Source: Candidatus Pantoea deserta (lineage in GTDB: Bacteria; Pseudomonadota; Gammaproteobacteria; Enterobacterales; Enterobacteriaceae). Taken from it: a stretch of 64,000 nt of DNA. Shown here one piece after another: positions 25,230 to 35,684 of the stretch. The notes under the pieces were generated by a model. That model searched no databases. It was not told the origin of the DNA and worked only from the letters and a program-made list of their open reading frames with translations. Both the position numbers and the translations under genes were made by a program. Each line of letters begins with the position of its first letter. Position 1 is the first letter of the stretch. The stretch lies in NCBI RefSeq assembly GCF_003813865.1, contig NZ_RMVG01000001.1, positions 496,001 through 560,000 of the forward strand. The letters run 5' to 3'.

Positions 25230-28058
25230 ATGGATAAGATCGAAGTTCGTGGTGCCCGCACCCATAATTTGAAAAACATCAACCTGATCATCCCTCGCGA
25301 CAAACTCATAGTGGTCACCGGCCTGTCAGGCTCCGGCAAGTCCTCTCTGGCGTTTGATACGCTCTATGCGGAAGGTCAGCGCCGCTACGTAGAGTCGCTC
25401 TCTGCTTATGCGCGTCAGTTTCTCTCCTTAATGGAGAAGCCGGACGTCGACCATATCGAAGGTCTGTCGCCCGCTATCTCTATTGAGCAGAAGTCCACTT
25501 CACACAACCCACGCTCGACCGTCGGCACGATCACAGAGATCCACGATTATCTGCGCCTGCTGTTCGCCCGCGTGGGCGAGCCGCGCTGTCCGGATCACGA
25601 CGTGCCGCTGGCGGCGCAGACCGTCAGCCAGATGGTGGACAATGTGCTGGCGCAGGAGGAAGGCCGTCGCCTGATGCTGCTGGCGCCGGTGGTGAAAGAT
25701 CGCAAAGGCGAGCATACCAAAACTCTGGAGAACCTGGCGGCGCAGGGCTACATCCGCGCCCGTATCGACGGCGAGGTGTGCGATCTCTCCGATCCGCCGA
25801 AGCTGGAGCTACAGAAAAAGCACACCATTGAGGTCGTTATCGATCGCTTTAAGGTGCGCGAGGATCTGGCGACGCGTCTCGCCGAGTCGTTTGAAACCGC
25901 GCTGGAGCTGTCCGGCGGCACGGCGATCGTCGCCGATATGGACGACGCGGAGGCGGAAGAACTGCTCTTTTCCGCTAACTTCGCCTGCCCGATCTGCGGC
26001 TATAGCATGCGCGAGCTGGAGCCGCGTCTCTTCTCGTTCAACAACCCGGCGGGAGCCTGTCCGACCTGTGACGGCCTGGGCGTGCAGCAGTACTTCGATC
26101 CCGATCGCGTGGTGCAGAACGGCGAGCTGTCGCTGGCCGGCGGCGCTATCCGCGGCTGGGATCGTCGTAACTTCTACTATTTCCAGATGCTGCGTTCGCT
26201 GGCCGAGCACCTCGATTTCGACGTCGAAGCGCCGTTCAACACCCTGAGCGACAAAGCGCAGCAGGTGATTTTGTACGGTTCCGGCAAAGAGAGCATCGAG
26301 TTTAAGTACATCAACGATCGTGGCGATACCTCGGTGCGCCGCCATCCGTTCGAGGGCGTGCTGCACAATATGGAACGTCGTTATAAAGAGACGGAATCCA
26401 CCGCAGTACGCGAAGACCTGGCGAAATTTATCAGCAACCGCGCCTGCGCCAGCTGCGAAGGCACGCGCCTGCGCCGCGAAGCGCGCCATGTGTTCGTGGA
26501 AAATACCAACCTGCCGACCATCTCCGATATGAGCATTGGTCACGCGATGGATTTTTTCCGCAACCTTAAGCTGAGCGGCCAGCGCGCTAAAATCGCCGAA
26601 AAGGTGCTGAAAGAGATTGGCGATCGCCTGAGCTTCCTGGTGAACGTCGGCCTGAACTACCTGTCCATGTCGCGTTCCGCTGAGACGCTGTCCGGCGGCG
26701 AAGCGCAGCGTATCCGTCTGGCGAGCCAGATCGGCGCGGGCCTGGTGGGCGTGATGTACGTGCTGGATGAGCCGTCTATCGGCCTGCATCAGCGTGACAA
26801 CGAGCGCCTGCTGAGCACGCTGATCCATCTGCGCGATCTCGGCAACACCGTAATCGTGGTCGAGCACGACGAGGACGCTATCCGCGCCGCTGACCATGTG
26901 ATCGACATCGGCCCCGGCGCGGGCGTGCACGGCGGCCAGATTGTGGCCGAAGGCACGGTGGATGAGATTATGGCGGTGGATGAGTCGCTCACCGGGCAGT
27001 TCCTTAGCGGCAAGCGCGAGATTGCCGTGCCGCAAGAGCGCGTGAAAGGCGATCCGGCTAAAACGCTGAAGCTGAGCGGCGCGCGCGGCAATAACCTGAA
27101 AGACGTTACGCTGACGCTGCCGGTTGGCCTGTTTACCTGTATTACCGGCGTATCCGGCTCAGGTAAATCGACGCTGATCAACGATACGCTCTTCCCCATC
27201 GCCCAGCGCCACCTGAACGGGGCGACTACCGGCGAAGCGGCGCCCTATCGCGACATTAGCGGGCTTGAGCACTTCGATAAAGTTATCGACATCGACCAAA
27301 GCCCGATTGGCCGTACGCCGCGCTCTAACCCGGCGACCTATACCGGTATCTTTACCCCGGTGCGTGAGCTGTTCGCCGGCGTGCCGGAAGCGCGTTCGCG
27401 CGGCTACAATCCTGGCCGTTTCAGCTTTAACGTGCGCGGCGGTCGCTGCGAGGCCTGTCAGGGCGACGGCGTGCTGAAGGTGGAGATGCACTTTCTGCCG
27501 GACATTTATGTGCCCTGCGACCAGTGTAAAGGCAAGCGCTATAACCGCGAGACGCTGGAGATTAAATACAAGGGTAAAAGCATTCACGAAGTGCTGGAGA
27601 TGACCATTGAAGAGGCGCGCGACTTCTTTGATGCGGTGCCTGCGCTGGCGCGTAAGCTGCAAACGCTCATTGATGTAGGTCTCTCCTACATTCGTCTCGG
27701 CCAGTCGGCAACCACGCTATCCGGCGGCGAAGCGCAGCGCGTGAAGCTGGCGCGTGAGCTGTCGAAGCGCGGCACCGGCCAGACGCTCTATATTCTCGAT
27801 GAGCCGACCACTGGCCTGCACTTTGCCGACATCGCGCAGCTGTTGCAGGTCCTGCATCAGCTGCGCGACCAGGGCAACACCATCGTGGTGATTGAGCATA
27901 ACCTTGACGTGATCAAGACTGCCGACTGGATTGTTGACCTGGGTCCGGAAGGCGGCAGCGGCGGCGGCGAAATTCTCGTTGCCGGTACGCCGGAAACCGT
28001 CGCGGAGTGTGAGAAATCCCATACCGCCCGCTTCCTGAAGCCTCTGCTGAAGAAGTAA
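25230..28058 (+). CDS. uvrA: Excinuclease ABC subunit A
   Basis: 942 residues (E. coli 940). Tandem ABC ATPase of nucleotide excision repair that finds DNA damage and loads UvrB. Two Walker A motifs (GLSGSGKSS near residue 31, GVSGSGKST near 640), two signature motifs LSGGEAQR (about 489 and 830), and zinc-binding cysteine modules CPICGY...CPTCDG (about 253-283) and CEACQG...CDQCKG (about 740-766). GAAAGG precedes the ATG. LexA-regulated through the box upstream. Confidence 0.98.
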   Translation: MDKIEVRGARTHNLKNINLIIPRDKLIVVTGLSGSGKSSLAFDTLYAEGQRRYVESLSAYARQFLSLMEKPDVDHIEGLSPAISIEQKSTSHNPRSTVGTITEIHDYLRLLFARVGEPRCPDHDVPLAAQTVSQMVDNVLAQEEGRRLMLLAPVVKDRKGEHTKTLENLAAQGYIRARIDGEVCDLSDPPKLELQKKHTIEVVIDRFKVREDLATRLAESFETALELSGGTAIVADMDDAEAEELLFSANFACPICGYSMRELEPRLFSFNNPAGACPTCDGLGVQQYFDPDRVVQNGELSLAGGAIRGWDRRNFYYFQMLRSLAEHLDFDVEAPFNTLSDKAQQVILYGSGKESIEFKYINDRGDTSVRRHPFEGVLHNMERRYKETESTAVREDLAKFISNRACASCEGTRLRREARHVFVENTNLPTISDMSIGHAMDFFRNLKLSGQRAKIAEKVLKEIGDRLSFLVNVGLNYLSMSRSAETLSGGEAQRIRLASQIGAGLVGVMYVLDEPSIGLHQRDNERLLSTLIHLRDLGNTVIVVEHDEDAIRAADHVIDIGPGAGVHGGQIVAEGTVDEIMAVDESLTGQFLSGKREIAVPQERVKGDPAKTLKLSGARGNNLKDVTLTLPVGLFTCITGVSGSGKSTLINDTLFPIAQRHLNGATTGEAAPYRDISGLEHFDKVIDIDQSPIGRTPRSNPATYTGIFTPVRELFAGVPEARSRGYNPGRFSFNVRGGRCEACQGDGVLKVEMHFLPDIYVPCDQCKGKRYNRETLEIKYKGKSIHEVLEMTIEEARDFFDAVPALARKLQTLIDVGLSYIRLGQSATTLSGGEAQRVKLARELSKRGTGQTLYILDEPTTGLHFADIAQLLQVLHQLRDQGNTIVVIEHNLDVIKTADWIVDLGPEGGSGGGEILVAGTPETVAECEKSHTARFLKPLLKK

Positions 28059-28062
28059 CCCC

Positions 28063-28096
28063 GTAAAAAGCCCGCCGCGCGCGGGCTTTTTTTTAC
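28063..28096 (+). terminator. Intrinsic terminator of uvrA
   Basis: An 11-bp stem (AAAAAGCCCGC / GCGGGCTTTTT, 28065-28075 with 28081-28091), loop CGCGC, continuing into T8. The following 190 bp up to the dehydrogenase show no gene. Confidence 0.95.
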
Positions 28097-28288
28097 TGCT
28101 CATTTCACGCGATAAAAACAGGATCAGGCAAGATTCATGCATGTATAGGCATAGTCGCGCCTGCATTCTGTGACTATTCTTTTAAACGTTCCTCACCGGC
28201 TGCGTCCGCTGACGCCGCCTTCTTGATTGCCGCGCCTTTTGCGCCGCGCAATGTCAAATACTCACGACACACCAAACCTGGAGACACC

Positions 28289-29353
28289 ATGAATATTACG
28301 CACGCCTACGCCGCTCAGGACGCGAAATCCAGACTGGCGCCGTTCAATTACCAGCCGCGTGAACTGCGCGCGCATGATGTACAGATTGAAGTGCTGTTCT
28401 GCGGCGTTTGCCATTCAGACCTTCACCAGGCCCGCAACGAGTGGAAAAACACCATTTTTCCGGTCGTGCCGGGACATGAAATCGTTGGCCGCGTGACGGC
28501 GGTCGGCAATCACGCCAGCAAATACAAAGTCGGCGATCTGGTCGGCGTCGGCTGTATGGTCGATTCCTGTCGCACCTGTCCGAGCTGTCAGGAAGGGCTG
28601 GAGCAGTATTGCGAAGTGGGTTTTGTCGGCACCTATAACGGTCAGGATCGCGAAACCGGCGACATTACCTACGGCGGCTACTCAACGGCGGTGGTCGTCG
28701 ATGAGAACTTTGTGCTGCGCGTACCGGAAAACCTCGATCTGGCTGGCGTCGCGCCGCTGCTGTGCGCCGGTATCACCACCTATTCGCCGCTGCGCCACTG
28801 GAACGTCGGCCCAGGTAAAAAAGTAGGGATTGTCGGTCTGGGCGGTCTCGGACATATGGGGGTGAAAATTGCTCACGCGATGGGCGCGCATGTCGTGCTG
28901 TTCACCACTTCCCCGTCAAAAATCGAAGACGGCAAGCGCCTCGGCGCAGATGAAGTCGTGGTGTCGAAAGATGCCGATCAGATGGCGCAGCACGTCAACA
29001 GCTTTGATTTCATTCTGAACACCGTCGCGGCGCAGCACGATCTCAACCCGTTTATCGCCCTGCTGAAGCGCGACGGCAATATGACGCTGGTCGGCGCGCC
29101 GGAGCACGATCACCCGGCGCCGCAGGTGTTTAACCTGATCTTTAAACGCCGCAGCATTGCCGGTTCGCTGATTGGCGGCATCGCCGAAACGCAGGAGATG
29201 CTCGACTTCTGCGGCAAGCACGGCATCACTTCCGACATCGAACTGATCGCGATGAATCAGATCAACGAAGCCTACGAGCGTATGCTGAAAAGCGACGTGA
29301 AATACCGCTTCGTCATCGACATCAATACGCTGCGCGACGAAGCGGCGGCGTAA
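28289..29353 (+). CDS. Zinc alcohol dehydrogenase of the cinnamyl-alcohol/YahK group
   Basis: 354 residues, medium-chain dehydrogenase/reductase. Catalytic-zinc ligands lie in GVCHSD (Cys40) and PGHEI (His62/Glu63); structural-zinc cysteines in CRTCPSCQEGLEQYC; the NADP(H) Rossmann loop is GLGGLGHMG. Closest in appearance to YahK, an NADPH-dependent aldehyde reductase with broad specificity. The ATG at 28289 was preferred because GGAG sits six bases before it; 22 extra residues from an upstream frame look non-native. Not at this locus in E. coli. Confidence 0.9.
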   Translation: MNITHAYAAQDAKSRLAPFNYQPRELRAHDVQIEVLFCGVCHSDLHQARNEWKNTIFPVVPGHEIVGRVTAVGNHASKYKVGDLVGVGCMVDSCRTCPSCQEGLEQYCEVGFVGTYNGQDRETGDITYGGYSTAVVVDENFVLRVPENLDLAGVAPLLCAGITTYSPLRHWNVGPGKKVGIVGLGGLGHMGVKIAHAMGAHVVLFTTSPSKIEDGKRLGADEVVVSKDADQMAQHVNSFDFILNTVAAQHDLNPFIALLKRDGNMTLVGAPEHDHPAPQVFNLIFKRRSIAGSLIGGIAETQEMLDFCGKHGITSDIELIAMNQINEAYERMLKSDVKYRFVIDINTLRDEAAA

Positions 29354-29391
29354 CGGCAATCGGGCGCGCGGCGCTATACCGCGCGCCTGTT

Positions 29392-29727
29392 TCAGACCCC
29401 CGCCGCGCGGGTCGCGTCAGCCTGCTGATACGAAGCATCCACCAGATAGTAGATCTGCGAATCTTTCAGCGAGCCGTCCAGCAGCAGCGTGCTCCAGTGC
29501 GTTTTATTCAGATGTTCGCTGGGAGAGACATCGCTGTGCTCCTCGCGCAGCAGCTCCGCCAGCGCAGGCGTGGTCTTCAGAGAGACCGCCGGCCGCCCTT
29601 TTACCTCATGCACCATGGCGAACAGCACGCCGTTGCTTTTGATTTGCGTTGCCTTCCAGTCGCTGTGGACGCTTTGCTCCGCGCCCGGCTTGCTCATACA
29701 GTAAGTCAGCAGATCTGACGTATTCAT
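29392..29727 (-). CDS. yjbR: MmcQ/YjbR-family DNA-binding-fold protein
   Basis: 111 residues, CyaY-like fold (DUF419). Very close to E. coli Yjb[21 protein letters not shown] at the start and [30 protein letters not shown] at the end. Biochemical role not established; a DNA-binding fold has been suggested. It overlaps the end of yjbQ by four bases, as an operon. Confidence 0.93.
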   Translation of the reverse strand: MNTSDLLTYCMSKPGAEQSVHSDWKATQIKSNGVLFAMVHEVKGRPAVSLKTTPALAELLREEHSDVSPSEHLNKTHWSTLLLDGSLKDSQIYYLVDASYQQADATRAAGV

Positions 29728-30146
29728 TTCGACTCCCCTTGTAACGTGGCTACAATGCGCCGCGCGCCGCCGTGAATGCGGTGTTCCCCTAACCAGATAC
29801 CCTGCCAGGTGCCAAGCAGCAGCTTGCCGCGCTGCACCGGCAGCAGCAGCGAGACGCCCAGCGTCGACGATTTGATATGCGCGGGCATATCGTCGCGCCC
29901 TTCATAATCATGCTGATAAGGCGCGTCTTCCGGGACGTGGCGCATAAAGTGATGTTCCATGTCGCTACGCACCGTGGGATCGCAGTTTTCATTCAGCGTT
30001 AGCGAGGCTGACGTATGCTGCAAAAGCAGATGCAGCAAACCGGTCTGCACCTCGGCCAGCGCCGGGATCTGGCTGAGGATCTCATCCGTGACCAGATGAA
30101 AACCGCGTGATTTCTCAGCGAGCCTGAGCGTTTGTTGATGCCACAT
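29724..30146 (-). CDS. yjbQ: UPF0047 family protein YjbQ
   Basis: 140 residues, E. coli YjbQ being 138. Conserved signature [18 protein letters not shown] and [15 protein letters not shown]. The family has weak thiamine-phosphate synthase activity, but its physiological role is unsettled. First gene of the yjbQ-yjbR unit. E. coli has aphA between this and tyrB; it is missing here. Confidence 0.94.
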   Translation of the reverse strand: MWHQQTLRLAEKSRGFHLVTDEILSQIPALAEVQTGLLHLLLQHTSASLTLNENCDPTVRSDMEHHFMRHVPEDAPYQHDYEGRDDMPAHIKSSTLGVSLLLPVQRGKLLLGTWQGIWLGEHRIHGGARRIVATLQGESK

Positions 30147-30211
30147 GCCTTGTTCCTGAATTAATTACCCCGTTTAAGTGTGCAATAAGTCGCAAAAAGG
30201 TAAACCTTAAG

Positions 30212-30244
30212 GCAAAAAAAAACCGCCAGCCTGAGCTGACGGTT
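30212..30244 (-). terminator. Intrinsic terminator of tyrB
   Basis: On the minus strand AACCGTCAGC pairs with GCTGGCGGTT (one T-G wobble) around TCAG, followed by nine or more T residues. Confidence 0.9.
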
Positions 30245-30296
30245 GGCGTTCTGGCCGCCTGTCGATGCGAATAACCGGCATACCGGCGGTCTTAAC

Positions 30297-31490
30297 TTAC
30301 ATTACCGCGGCAAACGCCTGCGCCACCTGACGCACGTTGTTGCTGTTCAGACCGGCGACGCAGATACGCCCGCTGCCGACCAGGTAAATGCCGAACTCTT
30401 CCCGCAGGCGATCCACCTGCTGCGCGCTGAGACCGGTGTAGCTGAACATCCCGCGTTGTTTCAGCAGGTAGTCGAAGTTCCGGCCAGGCAGCTCGGTGCT
30501 CAGCACGTCGACCAGGGTTTTACGCATCGCGATAATGCGCAGACGCATCGCTTCGACCTCCGCCAGCCAGCTCGCCTTGAGCGCACTGTCATTCAGAACG
30601 CGTGCTACCACCTGCGCGCCGAAGTTCGGCGGGCTGGAGTAGTTGCGGCGAACGGTGGCCTTGAGCTGGCCCAGCACGCGGCTCGCTTCCTCGGCGCTGT
30701 CGCACACAATGGAAAGGCCGCCGACGCGTTCGCCATACAGAGAGAAGATTTTTGAGAAAGAGTTGCTGACCAGCGCTGGCAGACCCGCCGCGGCAATCGC
30801 ACGAATCGCATAGGCGTCTGCCTCCATACCCGCGCCAAAGCCCTGATAGGCGATGTCGAGGAAAGGAATCAGCTCTTGCGCCTTCAGCACCTCAACCGTT
30901 TGATCCCACTGCGCGTCCGTCAGGTCTGCGCCGGTCGGGTTGTGACAGCAGGGGTGCAGCAGCACGATGCTCTGCTTCGGCAGCGCTTTCAGCGCAGCGA
31001 GGAAGGCGTCAAATTTTACGCCGTTGCTCTCCGCGTCATACCAGGGATAGGTTTTCACCTCAAAGCCCGCGCCGTTAAAGATCGCGGTATGGTTATCCCA
31101 GGTAGGATCGCTGACCCAGACGCCGGAGTCAGGGAAGTAGCGCTTCAGGAAATCCGCACCCACTTTCAGCGCGCCGGAGCCGCCCAGCGTCTGAATCGAC
31201 GCGATACGACCGGCCTTCAGCACCGGATGTTCGGCGCCAAACAGCAGCGGCGCAATGGCGTTACGGTATGCGTTGAGCCCCTCCATCGGCAGATAGAGCG
31301 AGGCCTGCTGCGGCTCGGCTTTCAGCTGCTCTTCTGCGGCGGCAACCGCCTGAAGCTGAGGAATAATCCCCTGCTCGTCGTAATAGAGACCGATGCTGAG
31401 ATTCACTTTATCGGTGCGCGGATCCTGTTTGAAGGTTTCCATCAGTGACAGAATCGGATCGCCAGCGTAGGCATCAACGTTTTGGAACAC
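30297..31490 (-). CDS. tyrB: Aromatic amino acid aminotransferase
   Basis: PLP-dependent class I aminotransferase for the last step of tyrosine, phenylalanine and leucine synthesis. 397 residues from the GTG at 31490, exactly the E. coli length; GGAG lies nine bases before this GTG, whereas the in-frame ATG 15 bases further upstream has none. PLP lysine in [22 protein letters not shown] and [11 protein letters not shown] are diagnostic of the AspC/TyrB group, and overall identity favours TyrB. No clear TyrR box was found in the short gap to the upstream gene. Confidence 0.95.
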   Translation of the reverse strand: MFQNVDAYAGDPILSLMETFKQDPRTDKVNLSIGLYYDEQGIIPQLQAVAAAEEQLKAEPQQASLYLPMEGLNAYRNAIAPLLFGAEHPVLKAGRIASIQTLGGSGALKVGADFLKRYFPDSGVWVSDPTWDNHTAIFNGAGFEVKTYPWYDAESNGVKFDAFLAALKALPKQSIVLLHPCCHNPTGADLTDAQWDQTVEVLKAQELIPFLDIAYQGFGAGMEADAYAIRAIAAAGLPALVSNSFSKIFSLYGERVGGLSIVCDSAEEASRVLGQLKATVRRNYSSPPNFGAQVVARVLNDSALKASWLAEVEAMRLRIIAMRKTLVDVLSTELPGRNFDYLLKQRGMFSYTGLSAQQVDRLREEFGIYLVGSGRICVAGLNSNNVRQVAQAFAAVM

Positions 31491-31538
31491 GGTGCAGATC
31501 TCCATGAGTGGTCGTAAAAATCAGAGGTGTATGCGGCA

Positions 31539-32165
31539 TTAAACCCTGTATCGTCCGGGACGATGGTTCATTGCGATAATCAGGTTAAGGATCACGGCGC
31601 CCGCAATGGATGCCAGCAGCATCGGCCCGCTGACAACAAACAGCGAAGCCAGCACAACGCAGGTATCCACCGCCATTTGCAGCTTCCCGGCGCGCAGCCC
31701 GATGCGATCCTGTAGCCATAGCGCCAGAATATTTATTCCGCCCAGGCTGGCCTTATGACGAAACAACACTATAAACCCAATGCCCATGATCACGTTACCG
31801 AACAGTGTCGCATAAAAGGGATTGAGCGTGGAAAAGTGCATAAACAGCGGGTGAAGATGGGTAAACAGCGACACCAGCCCCACCGCGCAAAATGTTTTCA
31901 GGGTAAATTCCCAGCCCATGCGGCGCACCGCCAGCCAGTAAAAAGGCAAATTGATCAGGAAAAAGGCGCTGCCGAACGAGAGCGGCGACAGATAGCTGAT
32001 TAAAAAGGCGATGCCCGCGGTGCTGCCGGTCAGCGCGCCAGCCTGTTTCAACATTATGACGCCAAAAGAGACCATTAGCGTGCCAAGCAGGATCGCCAGC
32101 GCGTCTTCAAGGCGCGAATGAGGTATGCGGGTAGGTTCAACAACGTTATCCATAGGTAATCTCAT
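31539..32165 (-). CDS. YitT-family membrane protein
   Basis: 208 residues with five or six helices, DUF161/YitT family (AILLGTLMVSFGVIMLKQAG, TGSTAGIAFLISY, and FRHKASLGGINILALWLQ). Function unknown; transporter or anchor roles have been proposed. The start may be 32165 or the ATG at 32153. Situated between tyrB and an Lrp/AsnC-type gene on the same strand, where E. coli has alr. Likely controlled by that regulator. Confidence 0.85.
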   Translation of the reverse strand: MRLPMDNVVEPTRIPHSRLEDALAILLGTLMVSFGVIMLKQAGALTGSTAGIAFLISYLSPLSFGSAFFLINLPFYWLAVRRMGWEFTLKTFCAVGLVSLFTHLHPLFMHFSTLNPFYATLFGNVIMGIGFIVLFRHKASLGGINILALWLQDRIGLRAGKLQMAVDTCVVLASLFVVSGPMLLASIAGAVILNLIIAMNHRPGRYRV

Positions 32166-32198
32166 GCAGTCAAAGCCGGGAAACAGATGCCGGTTAAA

Positions 32199-32360
32199 TG
32201 CAAAAAACGCACCATGCCGTCAGCGTTTTAAGACCTTCGGCAGGTGCCAGTGATTATCCAGTTGATAACTAAGGCGCTTTTATTGCAGTTTTTTGCGCAT
32301 GGCCGACAGCAAAACCGTCAAACCATGCACAAATTCAGTTTCTGGTGCGCATTTTTTGCA
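32199..32360. repeat. Inverted repeats in the yitT leader
   Basis: TGCAAAAAACGCACCA (32199-32214) recurs in inverted form as TGGTGCGCATTTTTTGCA (32343-32360), identical apart from a 2-bp insertion. A related GCGCATTTTGTGC lies at 32410-32422 within the end of the regulator gene. Spaced sites of this kind suit an oligomeric Lrp/AsnC protein wrapping the yitT promoter. Confidence 0.5.
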
Positions 32361-32393
32361 TTAAACAGCGCTATGTTGCACCAGATAAGCACA

Positions 32394-32885
32394 TCATGCA
32401 CTCTTTTGGCGCATTTTGTGCTGAGGAACCATCATCAGGCCGTTCTCTTTCAGACGTCCCAGCACGACCGATGTCTTTACGTGCGAAACGCTTTGATGGC
32501 CCGCCACCAGCTGAGTAATTAACGCGCTCAGCGAGGCAAGATCGGCGACCGCGACTTTCAGCAGATAATCGGCGTCACCCGTTGTTTTATAGGCATCGAC
32601 AATCGCCTCTTCCTGCTCAACCATGCGGTGAAAGCTCTCGACATATTCAGCGGTATGGTTAATCAGCCGCACTTCGATCAGCCCTACCATGCCCAGCCCT
32701 ATCGCATCAGGCGACAGACGCGCATGATAGCCAAGGATCAGATTGGCCTGCTCAAGATTAATACGGCGGCGCGAACACTGCGATGCCGACAGGCCGACCA
32801 GATCGCTCAGCTCCTGATTGGTCAGGCGGCCATTAGATTGTAGTAACGTCAGTATTTTCAGGTCGTAATCATCTACGTGAGTCAT
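32394..32885 (-). CDS. Lrp/AsnC-family regulator
   Basis: 163 residues: N-terminal HTH (about 5-55; LLQSNGRLTNQELSDLVGLS, ASQCSRRR) and C-terminal RAM effector domain (about 70-150; TGDADYLLKVAVADL). Senses an amino acid or related metabolite as a dimer or octamer. GGAAG precedes the ATG. Upstream of yitT on the same strand with repeats between, so yitT is the probable target. Confidence 0.9.
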   Translation of the reverse strand: MTHVDDYDLKILTLLQSNGRLTNQELSDLVGLSASQCSRRRINLEQANLILGYHARLSPDAIGLGMVGLIEVRLINHTAEYVESFHRMVEQEEAIVDAYKTTGDADYLLKVAVADLASLSALITQLVAGHQSVSHVKTSVVLGRLKENGLMMVPQHKMRQKSA

Positions 32886-32973
32886 GCTGCTTCCAGAGCT
32901 TTAACGTGCGCTGTCATACAGATAACCCGATTAACGACGAGGTTGTCCAACACTATTTTCTGATGATGCGAGG

Positions 32974-32998
32974 CGGCATGCACAGATCGTGCATGCCG
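32974..32998 (-). terminator. Hairpin downstream of dnaB
   Basis: CGGCATGCAC / GTGCATGCCG with loop AGATC, ten bases after the dnaB stop on the minus strand; no T-run, so terminator strength is doubtful. Confidence 0.45.
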
Positions 32999-33008
32999 GT
33001 GAGAAAGG

Positions 33009-34415
33009 TTATTCGTCGTCGTAAGCCGGACCGGCGTAGTTATCAAAGCGCGACCACTGGCCGTTAAAGGTCAGGCGCACCGTACCGATAGGACCGTTAC
33101 GCTGTTTGCCCAGAATAATCTCGGCAATTCCTTTGAGGTCGCTGTTTTCGTGATAAACCTCGTCGCGGTAGATAAACATAATCAGGTCGGCATCCTGCTC
33201 GATAGAGCCGGATTCACGCAGATCCGAGTTGACCGGACGTTTATCGGCGCGCTGCTCCAGCGAGCGGTTGAGCTGCGACAGCGCCACGACCGGCACGTTA
33301 AGCTCTTTCGCCAGCGCCTTGAGCGAGCGGGAGATCTCGGCGATCTCCAGCGTGCGGTTATCCGAGAGGGCCGGCACGCGCATCAGCTGGAGGTAGTCGA
33401 TCATAATCATGCTCAGGCCGCCGTTTTCGCGGAATACGCGGCGCGCGCGCGAGCGCACTTCGGTTGGCGTCAGGCCGGAAGAGTCATCGATATACATATT
33501 CTTCTTCTCCAGCAGGATGCCCATGGTGCCGGAGATGCGCGCCCAGTCTTCATCGTCAAGCTGACCGGTACGGATGCGCGTCTGATCCACGCGCGACAGC
33601 GACGCCAGCATACGCATCATCAGCTGCTCGCTGGGCATTTCCAGACTGAAGATCAGCACCGGTTTGTCGTGCAGCATGGCGGCGTTTTCGCACAGGTTCA
33701 TGGCGAAGGTGGTTTTACCCATCGACGGACGCGCCGCGACAATGATCAGATCCGACGGCTGTAGGCCCGCGGTCTTTTTATTTAAATCCTGATAGCCGGT
33801 ATCCACGCCGGTCACGCCGTCGTGCGGCGTTGAAACCAGCGATTCAATGCGCGACACCGTGGCTTCCAGCACTTCCTGAATGTTCTTCGGCCCTTCGTCT
33901 TTATTGGCGCGCGTTTCGGCGATCTTAAACACGTTGGATTCGGCAAAGTCGAGCAGTTCATCGCTGCTGCGGCCCTGAGGATCGTAACCGGCGTCGGCAA
34001 TCTGGTTAGCCACGGAGATCATTTCGCGCACCACCGCGCGTTCGCGCACGATGTCAGCATAGGCGCCGATGTTAGCCGCGCTGGGGGTGTTTTTCGCCAG
34101 CTCCGCCAGGTAGGCGAATCCGCCCGCCATCTCCAGTTCGCCGCGCGTCTCCAGCGACTCCGACAGCGTAATCAGGTCAATGGGCTGCCCCATCTCCAGC
34201 AGACGCTGCATTTCTGAAAAAATCAGACGGTGCGAGCGGTTGAAGAAGTCTTCGGCCACAACGCGCTCTGAGACGTTATCCCAGCGCTCATTGTCCAGCA
34301 TCAACCCACCCAGCACCGACTGCTCCGCTTCAATGGAATGCGGCGGCATTTTGATACCTTCCAGCTGCCGGTCGGGCGTGTCGTTTGATTTGTTGGTGGG
34401 TTTATTTCCTGCCAT
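33009..34415 (-). CDS. dnaB: Replicative DNA helicase
   Basis: Hexameric 5'-3' helicase of the replication fork; 468 residues from the ATG at 34415 (MAGNKPTNKSND), matching the E. coli start, so the 27 residues encoded upstream are left out. N-terminal primase-interacting domain (about 25-130; PHSIEAEQSVLGGLML), linker, RecA-like ATPase with Walker A ARPSMGKTT and DYLQLM Walker B. Ends with a DNA-binding tail FNGQWSRFDNYAG. Divergent from qor. Confidence 0.98.
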   Translation of the reverse strand: MAGNKPTNKSNDTPDRQLEGIKMPPHSIEAEQSVLGGLMLDNERWDNVSERVVAEDFFNRSHRLIFSEMQRLLEMGQPIDLITLSESLETRGELEMAGGFAYLAELAKNTPSAANIGAYADIVRERAVVREMISVANQIADAGYDPQGRSSDELLDFAESNVFKIAETRANKDEGPKNIQEVLEATVSRIESLVSTPHDGVTGVDTGYQDLNKKTAGLQPSDLIIVAARPSMGKTTFAMNLCENAAMLHDKPVLIFSLEMPSEQLMMRMLASLSRVDQTRIRTGQLDDEDWARISGTMGILLEKKNMYIDDSSGLTPTEVRSRARRVFRENGGLSMIMIDYLQLMRVPALSDNRTLEIAEISRSLKALAKELNVPVVALSQLNRSLEQRADKRPVNSDLRESGSIEQDADLIMFIYRDEVYHENSDLKGIAEIILGKQRNGPIGTVRLTFNGQWSRFDNYAGPAYDDE

Positions 34416-34510
34416 AGTGAATGCAATACCGATCTTCTGAGGGGACGCGCCAGTATACCTTATGGCGGCGCGCCTCTCACGCCTCATGTTGAACAATCAC
34501 AGGAGTAAAA

Positions 34511-35494
34511 ATGGCAAAGCGTATTCAGTTCACCGCGCCGGGTGGTCCTGAGGTGTTGCAATGGGTAGATGTCGATCCCGCCGATCCTGCTGAGCGCGAG
34601 GTGCAGGTGGAAAACCGGGCGATTGGCATCAACTATATCGATACCTATGTGCGCAGCGGACTCTACCCTGTCGCCTCTTTGCCTTCGGGGCTGGGAACCG
34701 AGGCAGCCGGCGTCGTGAAGCGCGTCGGCAGCGGCGTCACCCGCTTCAGGCCGGGCGATCGCGTGGTCTATTGCCAGTCGGCGCTGGGCGCCTACAGCGA
34801 ACTGCACAACGTAGCTGAAGATCGTCTGATGCCGCTACCGGACGCCATTAGCTTCGAGCAGGCGGCCGCCAGCTTTCTGAAAGGGCTGACCGTGCACTAT
34901 CTGCTGCGCCAGACCTATCAGGTGAAGCCAGACGAAACCTTTCTGTTTCACGCGGCAGCCGGCGGCGTCGGGCTGATCGCCTGTCAGTGGGCAAAAGCGC
35001 TGGGCGCTCATCTGATCGGTACCGTCGGCTCGGCGGAAAAAGCGACGCTGGCGAAAGCCGCGGGCGCGTGGGCCACCATCAACTACCGCGAAGAGAACAT
35101 CGCCCAGCGCGTCAGCGAGTTAACCAACGGCAAAAAAGTGGCGGTAGTCTACGACTCGGTGGGGAAAGATACCTGGGAAGCGTCGCTGGACTCGCTGCGT
35201 CGGCAGGGGCTGATGGTGAGTTTTGGTAATGCTTCAGGGCCGGTGACCGGCATCGATCTCAGCGTGCTTAACCAGAAAGGTTCGCTGTTTGTGACGCGAC
35301 CGTCACTCTACGGCTATATCACCAACCGCGAAGAGCTGGAGCACGCCAGCAACGATCTCTTCTCGCTGCTGGCCAGCGGCGCCATCAAGGTCGAGGTGCC
35401 GGAACAGCAGAAATTCCCGCTGCAAGAGGCGGCGCGCGCGCATCAGACGCTGGAGAGCCGCAGCACGCAAGGCTCCAGCCTGCTGATCCCCTGA
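34511..35494 (+). CDS. qor: NADPH:quinone oxidoreductase
   Basis: 327 residues, zeta-crystallin-type medium-chain reductase lacking the zinc ligands. NADPH-binding AAAGGVGLIACQWAKALG (about 148-165) and IGTVGSAEKA. Reduces quinones by one electron or acts on enals; cytoplasmic. AGGAG before the ATG; same divergent position beside dnaB as in E. coli. Confidence 0.96.
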   Translation: MAKRIQFTAPGGPEVLQWVDVDPADPAEREVQVENRAIGINYIDTYVRSGLYPVASLPSGLGTEAAGVVKRVGSGVTRFRPGDRVVYCQSALGAYSELHNVAEDRLMPLPDAISFEQAAASFLKGLTVHYLLRQTYQVKPDETFLFHAAAGGVGLIACQWAKALGAHLIGTVGSAEKATLAKAAGAWATINYREENIAQRVSELTNGKKVAVVYDSVGKDTWEASLDSLRRQGLMVSFGNASGPVTGIDLSVLNQKGSLFVTRPSLYGYITNREELEHASNDLFSLLASGAIKVEVPEQQKFPLQEAARAHQTLESRSTQGSSLLIP

Positions 35495-35505
35495 ACCCTG
35501 AATGC

Positions 35506-35542
35506 AAATGGGGCTTCCCGAAGGAAGCCCCTTTGCTTTTTT
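35506..35542 (+). terminator. Intrinsic terminator of qor
   Basis: GGGGCTTCC / GGAAGCCCC (35510-35518 with 35523-35531), loop CGAA, then TTTGCTTTTTT. Confidence 0.9.
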
Positions 35543-35684
35543 ATCATTCGCGCTGGTGTAGGGACAGCGGCGATGAATACGTGTCGACTCAACGACGACC
35601 ATCCTGACAGAAAACATAAGTAAAAAATATGTTTAATTGCGAATCTAGCATAAGCAATCCGCAACTCTGTGATCGTCCCCGCAA

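Noticed and set aside
25809-27035. Minus-strand frame of 408 codons in uvrA
   Set aside because: Antisense shadow of uvrA caused by codon bias; no family match.
31506-31538. TyrR box before tyrB
   Set aside because: The gap was read for TGTAAA-N6-TTTACA; only a very poor half-match was seen, so no site is claimed.
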